From Actinobacteria bacterium IMCC26077 (GTDB lineage: Bacteria; Actinomycetota; Actinomycetes; Nanopelagicales; Nanopelagicaceae), in assembly GCA_002284915.1 (NCBI GenBank), contig CP015606.1, forward strand, positions 124,001 through 188,000: DNA of 64,000 nucleotides, read 5' to 3'. Both the position numbers and the translations under genes were made by a program. Within the stretch, counting starts at the first letter, position 1, and the number at the start of each line of letters is the position of its first letter. Shown here one piece after another: positions 26,148 to 35,230 of the stretch. The notes beneath the pieces were generated by a model, which had not been told where the DNA came from, ran no database searches, and was given only the letters and a program-made list of their open reading frames with translations.

Positions 26148-26818
26148 CAGCGCTCCTTACTCTTTACTAACGCTTGCGCTAGTTGCGGATCACGCTCACC
26201 AATACCAAATGATGGGCAGAGCTTTGCTAACGGACAGGCACCGCATGCAGGTTTACGGGAGTGGCAGATTCTTCGCCCATGCCAGATCAATCGATGTGAG
26301 AGGTGGGTCCACTCTTTTTGCGGAATCAACTTCGCGACATCGCGTTCGACTTTTACTGGGTCTTCTTCTTTAGTCCACCCGAACCTGCGCGATAGTCGAC
26401 CGAAGTGCGTATCAACGGTGAGTCCGGGGATATCGAAAGCATTTCCTAATACGACATTCGCAGTCTTGCGTCCAACGCCAGGGAGTACTACTAACTCTTC
26501 GAGCACTGCAGGTACTTCGCCGTCATATTTGGCCATCAATTCCTGAGAGAGCGCTTTGATGTTCCGCGCTTTCGCGCGGAAGAAGCCAGTGGACTTCACG
26601 ATGCGTTCGATGTCAGCCAGGCGCGCACTGGCCATCTCTTTCGCACTCGGATATTTGGCGAAGAGTTTCGGTGTTACCGCATTAACGCGCTTATCGGTGC
26701 ATTGCGCTGAGAGAACGGTCGCGACGAGAAGTTGGTAAGGCGTAGCAAAATCGAGTTCACAGCAGGCATCTGGGTACTCCTTGCTCAAGATTTTGTAGAT
26801 CGCACCCGCGCTTGCCAT
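26144..26818 (-). CDS. nth: Endonuclease III
   Basis: 224 residues. The helix-hairpin-helix LPGVGRKTANVVLGNAF, catalytic Asp segment TVDTHFGRLSRRFGW (with the preceding Lys in the HhH) and the [4Fe-4S] cluster motif C-x6-C-x2-C-x5-C (CHSRKPACGACPLAKLC) are complete. It removes oxidised pyrimidines and nicks abasic sites in base excision repair. It is divergent from crp with a 56-bp gap and is the first gene of the nth-NUDIX-CvpA operon. Confidence 0.96.
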   Translation of the reverse strand: MASAGAIYKILSKEYPDACCELDFATPYQLLVATVLSAQCTDKRVNAVTPKLFAKYPSAKEMASARLADIERIVKSTGFFRAKARNIKALSQELMAKYDGEVPAVLEELVVLPGVGRKTANVVLGNAFDIPGLTVDTHFGRLSRRFGWTKEEDPVKVERDVAKLIPQKEWTHLSHRLIWHGRRICHSRKPACGACPLAKLCPSFGIGERDPQLAQALVKSKERW

Positions 26819-26874
26819 GCGCTTCAGGGTACGCGAAGTCGCGGTGGCAGATGATTCGCGGTAAGTTTGCCCTT

Positions 26875-27558
26875 ATGGACGCCATTGATACCGAGGTAAG
26901 GAAAGCGCCGCTCTTCATCGCACTCGATGATGAGTCTGCTCGCGCCCTCACCGCCTCGATGGATGAGGTCCGCCTCACCCGTGGCAAGGTCCTCTTCTCT
27001 GAAGGCGACCAGGGCGATCGCCTCTATGTCATCGTCGAGGGGAAGATGAAACTTGGCACCGTCAGCAACGACGGCCGCGAGAACTTGCTCTCCATCCTTG
27101 GCCCTGGCGATATGTTCGGTGAGCTCTCGCTCTTTGATCTTGGCCCGCGTGCATCGACTGCAACAGCGGTCACTGACGCCAGGCTCCTTGCACTAAAGAA
27201 CGAAGATCTCCAACAACTTCTCCGTACCCGACCAGAAGTCGCATTCCACTTACTGAAGTCGTTGGCGCAACGTCTACGTCGTACCGCATCAATTGTTGAA
27301 GATCTCGTCTTCTCTGATGTTCCAGGTCGCGTGGCTAAGGCGCTCTTGCAATTGGCGCATCGATTTGGCAGCCAGAATGATGAAGGGATTCACGTCAACC
27401 ACGATCTCACTCAAGAAGAGTTGGCGCAGTTGGTTGGAGCTTCTCGCGAGACGGTGAACAAAGCACTTGCTGATTTTGCAGGACGTAATTGGCTTCGCCT
27501 TGAAGCGCGTGCGGTCACGATTCTTGATGAAGAGCGTCTAGCAAAACGCGCGAAGTAA
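26875..27558 (+). CDS. crp: Crp/Fnr-family transcription regulator
   Basis: 227 residues from ATG 26875; earlier in-frame starts overlap nth. The N-terminal cyclic-nucleotide domain has the phosphate-binding cassette FGELSLFDLGPRASTATAV, where RxS-T-A fits cAMP binding. The C-terminal winged helix has the recognition region LTQEELAQLVGASRETVNKAL. It corresponds by neighbourhood to mycobacterial Crp (Rv3676) and is probably a global regulator. It converges with the metallophosphoesterase gene, the stops being 1 bp apart. Confidence 0.93.
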   Translation: MDAIDTEVRKAPLFIALDDESARALTASMDEVRLTRGKVLFSEGDQGDRLYVIVEGKMKLGTVSNDGRENLLSILGPGDMFGELSLFDLGPRASTATAVTDARLLALKNEDLQQLLRTRPEVAFHLLKSLAQRLRRTASIVEDLVFSDVPGRVAKALLQLAHRFGSQNDEGIHVNHDLTQEELAQLVGASRETVNKALADFAGRNWLRLEARAVTILDEERLAKRAK

Positions 27559-27559
27559 T

Positions 27560-29131
27560 TTACTTACACCACAACCACATATTTCGATCAGTAGTTTTTC
27601 CTGCAGTTGATAGAAAAGAATGTGGGCCTTGCTTATTTCGTTGCCAATCATTTGCCGCCAACTCTCGAGAGAATCCAGCGAGTCCAACCGGATCCTTAAG
27701 TTCTGCTGATGTTCCGGAAAAAACCACTGGACCAGCATGATCAATCATCGAAGTAGCAATTACAATTTCACCCTCCGCTGTCTCACAAATTTCAATTAGC
27801 CTTCCTTGCTGTGGCCAATCAATATGTGAAGCCGTCCTAATCTCCCAAAAACTATGGGTGCCATCTTCGCGAATTGCCCTGGAAATTTTGTTGTCATGAA
27901 GATGACCTGCAAACCAAAGCAGAATATTTGAATATCCGGATAGAAGTGATCTAATCTCTTTTTCCACTGCAGGTTTCGGTATGCCTTCCGGAACATAATC
28001 ATTGAATAGACACTTCAATGGGTGATGCGAAGCTATTACTACTAGTAGATCTTGAGATTCTTGAAGAATTGAATGTAACCAATCGAACTGTTGACGATCT
28101 ATTGAACCCTGCCAACCACCGAATGCATTCACGGTATCCAAACAGATTACTCTTACTCTGCTACCAAAATCACGATAGTAATAGGCGATGGTAGGTGATT
28201 GTGAATCCAATCCATGGTCATGGCCGCACTTGGTGTGGACTTTATTCCACTCTTCTATGGTTATCGCTGCCCGCGTATCATCGGGCGTCACCTTGCGCAC
28301 GTTCATATCATCAAGAGGCGGATAGAAAACAGGACCCACCTCACCATAACCCTCTAGTAACTGCTGTAAATCGAGATGTTCACCGATGCCTACAAGTTTT
28401 TGGTCGCCTACCAATAATTCGTTGAGCGTAGAATCTGGGGGATAACTTCCCTGTATCAGGGCATCATGATTACCATGTACAGCCAACCAATTGTGGCGTA
28501 ATCCCTCTGCGACAAATCGCTCTTCAGCAGCCGCACGTAACCCCTTGAAATGAGGGAATCCATGGAGCATATGTGGGCGATCTGGAATCTCTCCGGCTTC
28601 TGGTCCATCTGGATGATAATAGAATTGATCGTAATGAGCGCGAGTCCAAGAATGGGCAGCCTCCGAGAGTATTGCATGTCCACTCTTTGGATTAACTTGA
28701 CCGCCCTCTAAAATCGTGTGGTACCAGTCGAGCTCGTTCGCTTGGGCATTATCAATTACATCACCCGTTATGACCACCGAATCAATTGCATTACCGGTAG
28801 TTGGGCTGACGGGAATTGCATTTACTGCTCGAACCATCGCTTCAAACACTTGAGTACTAAGAAACTCTTGGGCGCGATAACTACCCACATAAGGCAACAG
28901 TTGAGAGAGTGGATTATCCGGATCAGCCATGCGATCGAGGTACTCAAGTCGAACCGGCGAGGCCGCATCACATATGTGAATGTCGCTCAAATGAATGAAG
29001 GAGGCAAGCGCCTTTACTCCCGTTGGTATTTGCCCCCCGAGTTCCTCACCCGCAGAAAATTGAAGATCGACCCATGGGGTGGGCCTACCGGAATGCATCC
29101 GGACTATCCGTCGCTCAAGTGAACTACCCAT
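27560..29131 (-). CDS. Large metallophosphoesterase of the calcineurin fold
   Basis: About 523 residues from ATG 29131, overlapping the ABC ATPase stop by 8 nt. Metal-ligand motifs: HLSDIHICD (DxH), VITGDVIDN (GD), VHGNHD, ASHHPL and FAGHLHDNK. Long insertions separate the motifs, as in the actinobacterial PPA1498-type family. It is the last gene of the putative aminophosphonate operon, so it may act on a phospho-intermediate there, but that is inference. A dozen upstream codons in the longer frame (to 29236) are not likely to be translated. Confidence 0.8.
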   Translation of the reverse strand: MGSSLERRIVRMHSGRPTPWVDLQFSAGEELGGQIPTGVKALASFIHLSDIHICDAASPVRLEYLDRMADPDNPLSQLLPYVGSYRAQEFLSTQVFEAMVRAVNAIPVSPTTGNAIDSVVITGDVIDNAQANELDWYHTILEGGQVNPKSGHAILSEAAHSWTRAHYDQFYYHPDGPEAGEIPDRPHMLHGFPHFKGLRAAAEERFVAEGLRHNWLAVHGNHDALIQGSYPPDSTLNELLVGDQKLVGIGEHLDLQQLLEGYGEVGPVFYPPLDDMNVRKVTPDDTRAAITIEEWNKVHTKCGHDHGLDSQSPTIAYYYRDFGSRVRVICLDTVNAFGGWQGSIDRQQFDWLHSILQESQDLLVVIASHHPLKCLFNDYVPEGIPKPAVEKEIRSLLSGYSNILLWFAGHLHDNKISRAIREDGTHSFWEIRTASHIDWPQQGRLIEICETAEGEIVIATSMIDHAGPVVFSGTSAELKDPVGLAGFSRELAANDWQRNKQGPHSFLSTAGKTTDRNMWLWCK

Positions 29132-30164
29132 TCGATACGAGCACCTCGTCTTCGTTAACCCGAATCTTGACCCGGATTCCTGGTGCAAATTCAGCTGACA
29201 TTCGGCTCGATAGTAATGAATGGACGATTGTGCCATCGTTCAACTGACAGATCACTTGAGACACCGAACCAAGGAAAAGTCGACTGATGACTTTTGCATC
29301 TGCATCTGACTCTGTACATTCAAGTTCAACAAATTCGGGCCGTATATAAACCAAGACACGGCCATCGGTGACAACTTCATTTTTTACCTTAAGATTCGCA
29401 CCGAAGACGGACACGCTCTTACCAGTTTTTGTTCCAGAGACTTGATTCATCAACCCTACGAAATTCGCTATAAAAACGTTTTTAGGATGATTGTAAAGAT
29501 CGTCAGGAGTATCAATCTGCTCTAATCTACCTTCATTCATGACGCCCACTCGATCTGATATTGACATAGCCTCTTCTTGATCGTGGGTCACAAAAAGCGT
29601 AGTCGTGCCAAGAGAAAGTTGAAGGCGTCGTATCTCTTCACGAAGATTACTTCGCACCTGAGCATCGAGAGCCGACAACGGCTCATCCAAGAGAAGAATC
29701 TCTGGCTCGAATGCGAGCGCTCGAGCTAACGCGACTCTTTGTTGTTGGCCACCTGACAATTGATGTGGGAAGCGTGCGCTTTGCGAATCAAGTCCGACCA
29801 AATCGAGTAATTCGTGAGCTTTCTTAATTCGCGCCGAGCGATCAACTTTACGCATCTGGAGTCCAAAAGCGACATTCTCCGCAACGGTCAGATTAGGAAA
29901 AAGTGAGTACGCTTGAAAGACCATTCCCATATTACGATGGTGTGCCGGAATTAAGGTGAGATCTCGAGATTCTAAAAAGATTGTTCCCGAATCCTGACGC
30001 TCCAGCCCTGCGACTAACCGCAATGCCGTCGTTTTACCGCATCCTGATGGCCCAAGAAGTGTAACCAATTCACCTCTAGCTACCTCCAGCGAGAAATTGT
30101 TTAAGGCTACTACATTCCCAAATTTCTTGGAGAGACCTTTTACTTTCAAATAGTTCTGCGACAT
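29124..30164 (-). CDS. ABC transporter ATP-binding protein (PotA/FbpC/PhnT type)
   Basis: 346 residues. Walker A GPSGCGKTTALRLVAGLE, Q-loop VFQAYSLFPNLTV, signature LSGGQQQRVALARALA, Walker B ILLLDEPLSALDAQ and H-loop VTHDQEEAM, then a C-terminal TOBE-type regulatory domain. It energises the two permeases just upstream; the 3-nt gap to the second permease shows one operon. The family serves iron, spermidine and 2-aminoethylphosphonate importers; the neighbours favour an organophosphonate. Confidence 0.92.
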   Translation of the reverse strand: MSQNYLKVKGLSKKFGNVVALNNFSLEVARGELVTLLGPSGCGKTTALRLVAGLERQDSGTIFLESRDLTLIPAHHRNMGMVFQAYSLFPNLTVAENVAFGLQMRKVDRSARIKKAHELLDLVGLDSQSARFPHQLSGGQQQRVALARALAFEPEILLLDEPLSALDAQVRSNLREEIRRLQLSLGTTTLFVTHDQEEAMSISDRVGVMNEGRLEQIDTPDDLYNHPKNVFIANFVGLMNQVSGTKTGKSVSVFGANLKVKNEVVTDGRVLVYIRPEFVELECTESDADAKVISRLFLGSVSQVICQLNDGTIVHSLLSSRMSAEFAPGIRVKIRVNEDEVLVSNG

Positions 30165-30167
30165 TGA

Positions 30168-30941
30168 TTACCTCTCGTTCTTACTTGACGGAGTGAGTAG
30201 CGATATTGCAGCTAGAAGTAGAAACGGAATAATCAAAGTCATCATGGAAATCGCTATAGCGCCCAGAAGGTTCTCTTGCGCTACAAAAGTCACCCACGTT
30301 GGGAAAGTATCCCAATGCAGCAGGACGGTCAGGGTGTACTCACCGAGAGATAAAGCGAATGTCAGTGCCACAGTAGCAAGCACCGCCGTGCGCGTAATGG
30401 GCACTATCACCGTAGTAATGGTCCGGCGCCAATTCGCACCAGAGCTTCGCGCTGCTTCGACCAATGTTTTGAGAGGGATTGCACGCAGACCAATATCCAG
30501 TGCTCGATATGCGTAGGGGAGCGAAAGAATGAAGTATAGAAATGGCAGTTCGAGGACAGTATTCTTCACGACATCCGGGAGGGCTAGCTGCGCACCCACA
30601 GCGAATGCAACGACTGGAATGACCAACGGCAACAGCGAAAGACCATCAATCCAGCCCTGTACGCGGGGCTTGGTCACGTGTATCCATGTTAGTAGTGGGA
30701 CTAGCACCATTAACGTAATAACTACTGTCAATGAAGAGAGCCAGAACGATCGAAGCGCGTAATAAACGAAATCTTCTTCACGGATTGCCCAAAGATAATT
30801 CTTAAAACTATACCCACCCTCTAAACCATTGCGAATCGAATATTCGAAAGCAGCGCCCATAGGCAAGAGAAAGAAGATTCCTAGCGACATAAGTACCACT
30901 ATCAAGGATAATTGCGAACGCACTTTACTCATGATGTCCAC
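30168..30941 (-). CDS. ABC transporter permease 2
   Basis: 257 residues with about six membrane helices. The EAA loop reads LVEAARSSGANWRRTITTVIVPIT, the site that contacts the ATPase. The 5' end overlaps the first permease gene by 13 nt. It forms the membrane channel of the binding-protein-dependent importer together with the preceding gene. Confidence 0.88.
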   Translation of the reverse strand: MDIMSKVRSQLSLIVVLMSLGIFFLLPMGAAFEYSIRNGLEGGYSFKNYLWAIREEDFVYYALRSFWLSSLTVVITLMVLVPLLTWIHVTKPRVQGWIDGLSLLPLVIPVVAFAVGAQLALPDVVKNTVLELPFLYFILSLPYAYRALDIGLRAIPLKTLVEAARSSGANWRRTITTVIVPITRTAVLATVALTFALSLGEYTLTVLLHWDTFPTWVTFVAQENLLGAIAISMMTLIIPFLLLAAISLLTPSSKNER

Positions 30942-31879
30942 CTTGCAACGCGTCGTTGAATGAGCAGGTAGGGCACAACCGCCAAAGCAGAGATAACGAT
31001 CATTACTACACCTAGGGCTTTACCAAGGTGTAACTGTGTTGCCGATACATTGCCATCCAGAAGTCCACCGATCTGGAGCGGCGTCAACGGGAAATTCCCG
31101 ACCGTGAGGGCATTCACTGTTGCATAGGCTGAGAAACCACTGGCAAACAGCAAGAGGAAGGAAGCAAGAAAACTAGGGAAAAGAATTGGTAATCCGACAT
31201 GTCGCCAATACTTGCTTCTGCTAGCCCCCAAATTGCTAGCCGCTTCTCGCCACTCTTTTCGGAGCGATGTAATTGCTGGTGAAAATACGATAATCATCAG
31301 CGGCAATTGAAAATATAGATAGACAATGAGCACACCTGAGAAAGTTGCCAGTGAAAATTGGTTTGCGTAAAGATCTATGCCCACATATTTTAGAGCCACT
31401 GTGATGAAACCTTGAATACCCAACGCAGCGGTAAACATAAATGCCAGTGGTACTCCACCAGTGTTTGCAAGCACTCCATTTAAAGCTGCAATGACTCGGC
31501 GAATTTTCACACTACCTTTGATCTCAAGAAAGTAGGCTGCAATCGCACCCGGTATAGCCCCCATTAGAGCTGATAGGAGCCCTAGTTTTACGCTGTTCCA
31601 AAAACCTTGGTTATATGGTTTGGAGAATGCTGTCACATAATTGCTGATCGTAAAGGTGTTCTCGTTAGAGAGAAATGAGACGTAAACAAGGGCAGCAATG
31701 GGATAGATAAAAAAGAATCCAAAAATGAGTATGAAGGGAAGAAGAGGGATAAACGTTAGAAGTGCTGGATGAATAGTGGCTCCCCGTGTACTCGGAGCGC
31801 CACTATTCGCTTTTCCAGATTCCTGGACCACTAACGACACTGGTTTACAAACTTGCCCAGCTTGCAATGACCTGTTCAC
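30929..31879 (-). CDS. ABC transporter permease 1
   Basis: Up to 316 residues from GTG 31879. The 35-nt overlap with the binding-protein gene makes the GTG at 31840 an alternative start; neither has a clear ribosome site. About six helices are present, with an EAA-type loop EWREAASNLGASRSKYWRHVGLPIL. It pairs with permease 2 as a heterodimeric importer core. Confidence 0.86.
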   Translation of the reverse strand: MNRSLQAGQVCKPVSLVVQESGKANSGAPSTRGATIHPALLTFIPLLPFILIFGFFFIYPIAALVYVSFLSNENTFTISNYVTAFSKPYNQGFWNSVKLGLLSALMGAIPGAIAAYFLEIKGSVKIRRVIAALNGVLANTGGVPLAFMFTAALGIQGFITVALKYVGIDLYANQFSLATFSGVLIVYLYFQLPLMIIVFSPAITSLRKEWREAASNLGASRSKYWRHVGLPILFPSFLASFLLLFASGFSAYATVNALTVGNFPLTPLQIGGLLDGNVSATQLHLGKALGVVMIVISALAVVPYLLIQRRVARWTS

Positions 31880-33062
31880 GTGCCGACAAGACGTCAGCGA
31901 TACTTGGAGGTCCTACAACTTTTGCAGAAGCAGGGACTTCAAAATTGAGAAGTGAAGGCAAAAGCAAGCCCTTTTTCTTCATAGCTGCTGACATGATTGG
32001 ATCCGCACCTGATTGCTGCCAGTAGTTTTGACCACCTTGTAATAGTGCAAATAGTTTGGCTCCAGGGAGGTTAAGGTCTGCTTCGGATAACGTTGCCGCA
32101 GTTTTTCCCTTGTTTTGCGAGTACAGGAATTCTTGCCAAAGACGGGCGTTTGCGCAATTGGGCGCTTTCGCATTAACTGCATTGATATATGGTGGAGCTT
32201 GCAGTACGAAATCAGTTGGATAGGCGAACTTCAAACTTAACCCAGCTTGTGCTGCCGCTGGAACCACGCCAAGGGCGCTGAAGTCCCACATGAACCCAAC
32301 TTTTGCAGCTCCGGTCAAAAGATTTGCCGAATTAACCTTTACCAATGGAGCGGAAGACTTCAAAGTCTTGAAGAGAGCTAACCCTTTTGAGACATCTGCA
32401 AGGTCCTTGTCGCCACCGTTACCAATACTTGCGGCAAGAACAGACATAAATGCTTGGTTCGATGACGTTGGGTCTCCTGTAATTCCTACTACTCCTTTGT
32501 AAGCTGGATTAGAGAAATCCGTTGCCTTAGTCGGCACGGCTCCCACAGATGTGTTGTACACGATTGCTAGTTTCCCGCCGTAATTTCCATACCAGAGGCC
32601 GTTTTTATCCTTGGATACTGCTGGGATATCGTTCCAATTGATCACTTTGTATGGTGCAGAAAGCGGAGTTCCCCCTGGAGGTGTTAGCTGTGGAACAACA
32701 AGTGGTCCAATGTCGATGGAGTCCGGCTGCTTTGGTTTAGGAGCAGTTTTCATTGTATCAATCTCATATTGAGATGATCCATCTGGATTGTCTACTGTAA
32801 TTTTTACTTGGAAAGCCTTCTCATACGCATCCATCATGGCACCATAATTAGCCCAGTCCCGAGGAATCGTGATGAGGTTAAGCTTTCCCTCTTTCTTTGC
32901 AGCGGCGACTAGCTTGTCCATGCCACCAGCCTCTTGAACATTCTGTGCCATACAAATATCTACTTTTTTAACTTTTGGTTTAGAAGCTGCTATCGCGGGA
33001 GTTGCGACCAATCCAACGACGATGCCGGCTACCAAAGGAAAAAGGATTTTTCGTGAGCGCAT
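31845..33062 (-). CDS. ABC transporter substrate-binding protein (family 1, PhnS/FbpA-like)
   Basis: About 405 residues from ATG 33062. A signal peptide (KILFPLVAGIVVGLVATPAIAA) has no lipobox Cys, so the protein is probably exported or bound by other means. The mature part shows the bilobed family-1 pattern: EGKLNLITIPRDWANYG, DSIDIGPLVVPQL, GLWYGNYGGKLAIVYNT and YKGVVGITGDPTSS. It presents the substrate to the permeases; an (amino)phosphonate is inferred from the adjoining HAD and FAD enzymes. It is the first gene of the transporter part. Confidence 0.88.
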   Translation of the reverse strand: MRSRKILFPLVAGIVVGLVATPAIAASKPKVKKVDICMAQNVQEAGGMDKLVAAAKKEGKLNLITIPRDWANYGAMMDAYEKAFQVKITVDNPDGSSQYEIDTMKTAPKPKQPDSIDIGPLVVPQLTPPGGTPLSAPYKVINWNDIPAVSKDKNGLWYGNYGGKLAIVYNTSVGAVPTKATDFSNPAYKGVVGITGDPTSSNQAFMSVLAASIGNGGDKDLADVSKGLALFKTLKSSAPLVKVNSANLLTGAAKVGFMWDFSALGVVPAAAQAGLSLKFAYPTDFVLQAPPYINAVNAKAPNCANARLWQEFLYSQNKGKTAATLSEADLNLPGAKLFALLQGGQNYWQQSGADPIMSAAMKKKGLLLPSLLNFEVPASAKVVGPPSIADVLSAREQVIASWASL

Positions 33063-33166
33063 CAATTCTCTCTACCTTTCTTTTAGGGTTTCTCCCCACA
33101 CTGAGGCAAACCTTCATGCATTCGACACCCTGCCTTGTGCCAGGAAATAACTCGTTACTAAGGGAT

Positions 33167-33185
33167 AGATGGTGGATGACCATCT
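33167..33185. promoter_or_regulatory. Inverted repeat upstream of the transporter operon
   Basis: AGATGGT and ACCATCT form a perfect 7-bp inverted repeat with a 5-bp spacer (GGATG) in the 208-bp gap between the HAD gene and the binding-protein gene. Position and symmetry suit a dimeric repressor site for the transporter part of the operon. No regulator gene is adjacent. Confidence 0.4.
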
Positions 33186-33270
33186 CCTAGACAATTGGAA
33201 AAATCTGTGTGTACGAAAATAACTTCGCGTTCACTTAAAGGTCTCAGAAATGACTTTTATGAACACTTAC

Positions 33271-33936
33271 CTAACTTAAATCTGCAACAGAGTTAATAAT
33301 TGACGTTGCACCTGATGCGATAAGTTTTGCATCGCGATGTGCCCCGGTCCGAACGCCAATTACTTGCCCCGCTCCAAATGCGACTCCAGCTTCCATGTCA
33401 GCCTGCGTATCGCCAATGACAATTGAGTGATTTGGAGTCGAAAGCGAGACCTGGCGGGCAAGATGCTCGAGCATCGCGGGAGATGGTCGCCCTCGTCCGG
33501 CCTCTTCAGGAGTTGAAGAACAATCTATGAGGGCGGACCACTCCAAGGCTTGAATGATGGCATCGAGTATTCGTTTGCTGAAACCAGTAGTTACACCCAC
33601 AGCTATTCCTGCATTATTGAGATGGTAAAAGAGCTGCTCGGTTCCTGGGATCGCCTTGATCTCGCCCTTCTCTACCTCTGCCAAATAGGCCTCTTCAAAT
33701 AGCGTGGTTGCTCTTCGCGCCTTCTCGATATCGCCGAAGAGGTCGGTAAAGACCTCAATCTTAGAGCGACCCATCGTTTCATTGGCATACTCAAGCCACT
33801 GATTTCGTCGCTCCTGCCAATTTTCCGGTTGACTCTCTTCGAAAGCGCTTTCGAAAGCTCGCAGCACCACTCCATCATCATTGACAGTTGTTCCTGCCAC
33901 ATCAAAAGCGATTAATTCATAATTTTTAAATTCCAT
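33271..33936 (-). CDS. PhnX-like HAD hydrolase (phosphonatase family)
   Basis: 221 residues from ATG 33936 with a GAGGGAG ribosome site. Motif I FDVAGTTVND resembles phosphonoacetaldehyde hydrolase (DxAGT) rather than DxDGT phosphatases. In the cap, MGRSKIEVF aligns with the PhnX segment holding the Schiff-base lysine, and the lysine is present. Motif II VTTGFSKR and motif IV VIGDTQADMEAG follow. Predicted reaction: C-P cleavage of phosphonoacetaldehyde or a close analogue. It overlaps the FAD oxidoreductase gene by 11 nt. Confidence 0.83.
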   Translation of the reverse strand: MEFKNYELIAFDVAGTTVNDDGVVLRAFESAFEESQPENWQERRNQWLEYANETMGRSKIEVFTDLFGDIEKARRATTLFEEAYLAEVEKGEIKAIPGTEQLFYHLNNAGIAVGVTTGFSKRILDAIIQALEWSALIDCSSTPEEAGRGRPSPAMLEHLARQVSLSTPNHSIVIGDTQADMEAGVAFGAGQVIGVRTGAHRDAKLIASGATSIINSVADLS

Positions 33937-35062
33937 CGCCGCTCCCTCTTTGTATCCAGTCAAATGTTTGCTCCGCTATTGCTGGTGCAAGCGAATTACC
34001 TCGACCTCCCGGACCTGTCACGGCAATCACATTAGGGAATATGAAACGCCGGTCAACAATTTCCCCATCGATTCGCTGGCTATATATCCCATCCCACCTT
34101 CGCACAATGGGGGGCAACGTCTTGCCAATCAATGAGCTTGCTACCTCATGGAGATACTCATAGGGCCGCTCATCTAATGTGAATTCAAAGGGGGTTTCGT
34201 ACTCATGAGTATCCCCTATCGTCAAGGTTCCATCGCTTCTTTGAACGAGTAACAACTGCATGTGCTTTTCCGAGGCAATTGGGGCTTGCATAGGTAGCGT
34301 TGCAAGATTTGTTTCAGCATACGCTGGGTAATAACGCAATGAATCTCCATCCGCGATAGAGGTCGTAAGTTTCTCGGGAAATACATCTGTACTCATCATC
34401 TGTAGGCGTACTTGACGAATTGGAGCGGCAGCGAATTCATTCTTGAATAAGGTCTGATGATCCGCTCCCGGACAAAGAATGAGAAGATCCCCCTCAAAAA
34501 TTTCATCAGAGTCGCTGATGGCTTGTACATATTCGGCCTTGGGCGTGATCGATTTTATCTCTACGCCACTTCGCCATCTGTATTTTGGTTTTTTTGATAG
34601 TCCCGCTCGCAGGGATGTAAGAACGGTGGCGGGTTCAACGGTGGCATCTAGTGGACACCAAAGCGCGGCAAGAAATGCCCCTCGAACCGCTGGATTGACC
34701 CGTTGGGTTTCTCTCTTATCCAACACGCTCCACTGCCGAATGTCGGCATCAACTTTCTTAAGGCATTCCTCTAGGATTGCCACTTCCATCTCATTCTTGG
34801 CGAGAGTGAGTGAACCATTGGGATTAAATTCCATGGCCGGGAACTCCAGCGACAGTTCTTCCCACATTAAGCGGGCGCGAATCGCTTCATCTAACTCCAG
34901 ACCTGCTCTCCGCCCACTTACCCATATCAGACCAAAATTCCTTACCGATGCGCCACGCGGGAGGAGATCGCGCTCTACGTGAATCACATCATGTCCTAAT
35001 TTTAGGGCTTGCCAAGCATGCGTGGTTCCGAGAATCCCGCCTCCTACCACTATTGTTCTCAT
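33926..35062 (-). CDS. FAD-dependent oxidoreductase linked to phosphonate breakdown
   Basis: 378 residues from ATG 35062. The N-terminal dinucleotide fold RTIVVGGGILGTTHAWQALKLG binds FAD; GASVRNFGLIWVSGRRAG and the C-terminal VIAVTGPGGRGNSLAPAIAEQ fit the DAO/GlyOx superfamily, subgroup TIGR03364, often encoded beside PhnX-like HAD proteins. Known relatives oxidise amino- or N-methyl-aminophosphonates to an aldehyde. The 11-nt overlap with the HAD gene supports consecutive steps. It is the first gene of the operon, with a 170-bp gap upstream. Confidence 0.82.
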   Translation of the reverse strand: MRTIVVGGGILGTTHAWQALKLGHDVIHVERDLLPRGASVRNFGLIWVSGRRAGLELDEAIRARLMWEELSLEFPAMEFNPNGSLTLAKNEMEVAILEECLKKVDADIRQWSVLDKRETQRVNPAVRGAFLAALWCPLDATVEPATVLTSLRAGLSKKPKYRWRSGVEIKSITPKAEYVQAISDSDEIFEGDLLILCPGADHQTLFKNEFAAAPIRQVRLQMMSTDVFPEKLTTSIADGDSLRYYPAYAETNLATLPMQAPIASEKHMQLLLVQRSDGTLTIGDTHEYETPFEFTLDERPYEYLHEVASSLIGKTLPPIVRRWDGIYSQRIDGEIVDRRFIFPNVIAVTGPGGRGNSLAPAIAEQTFDWIQRGSGDGI

Positions 35063-35230
35063 GATTTGAGCATCGTTCAAAAAAATGGATTACGTACATA
35101 TTGTGGGTGAACTTAGAGAAAAGTTTCGTTGACAAATCACTTGTCAGTGAGCTAGCGCTCGATGGCAAAAGCCCTTGAGTACTTTCTTGTACTTTCCGGT
35201 CAGAATCTAGGGGCTATTGTGGGCAAGCTC

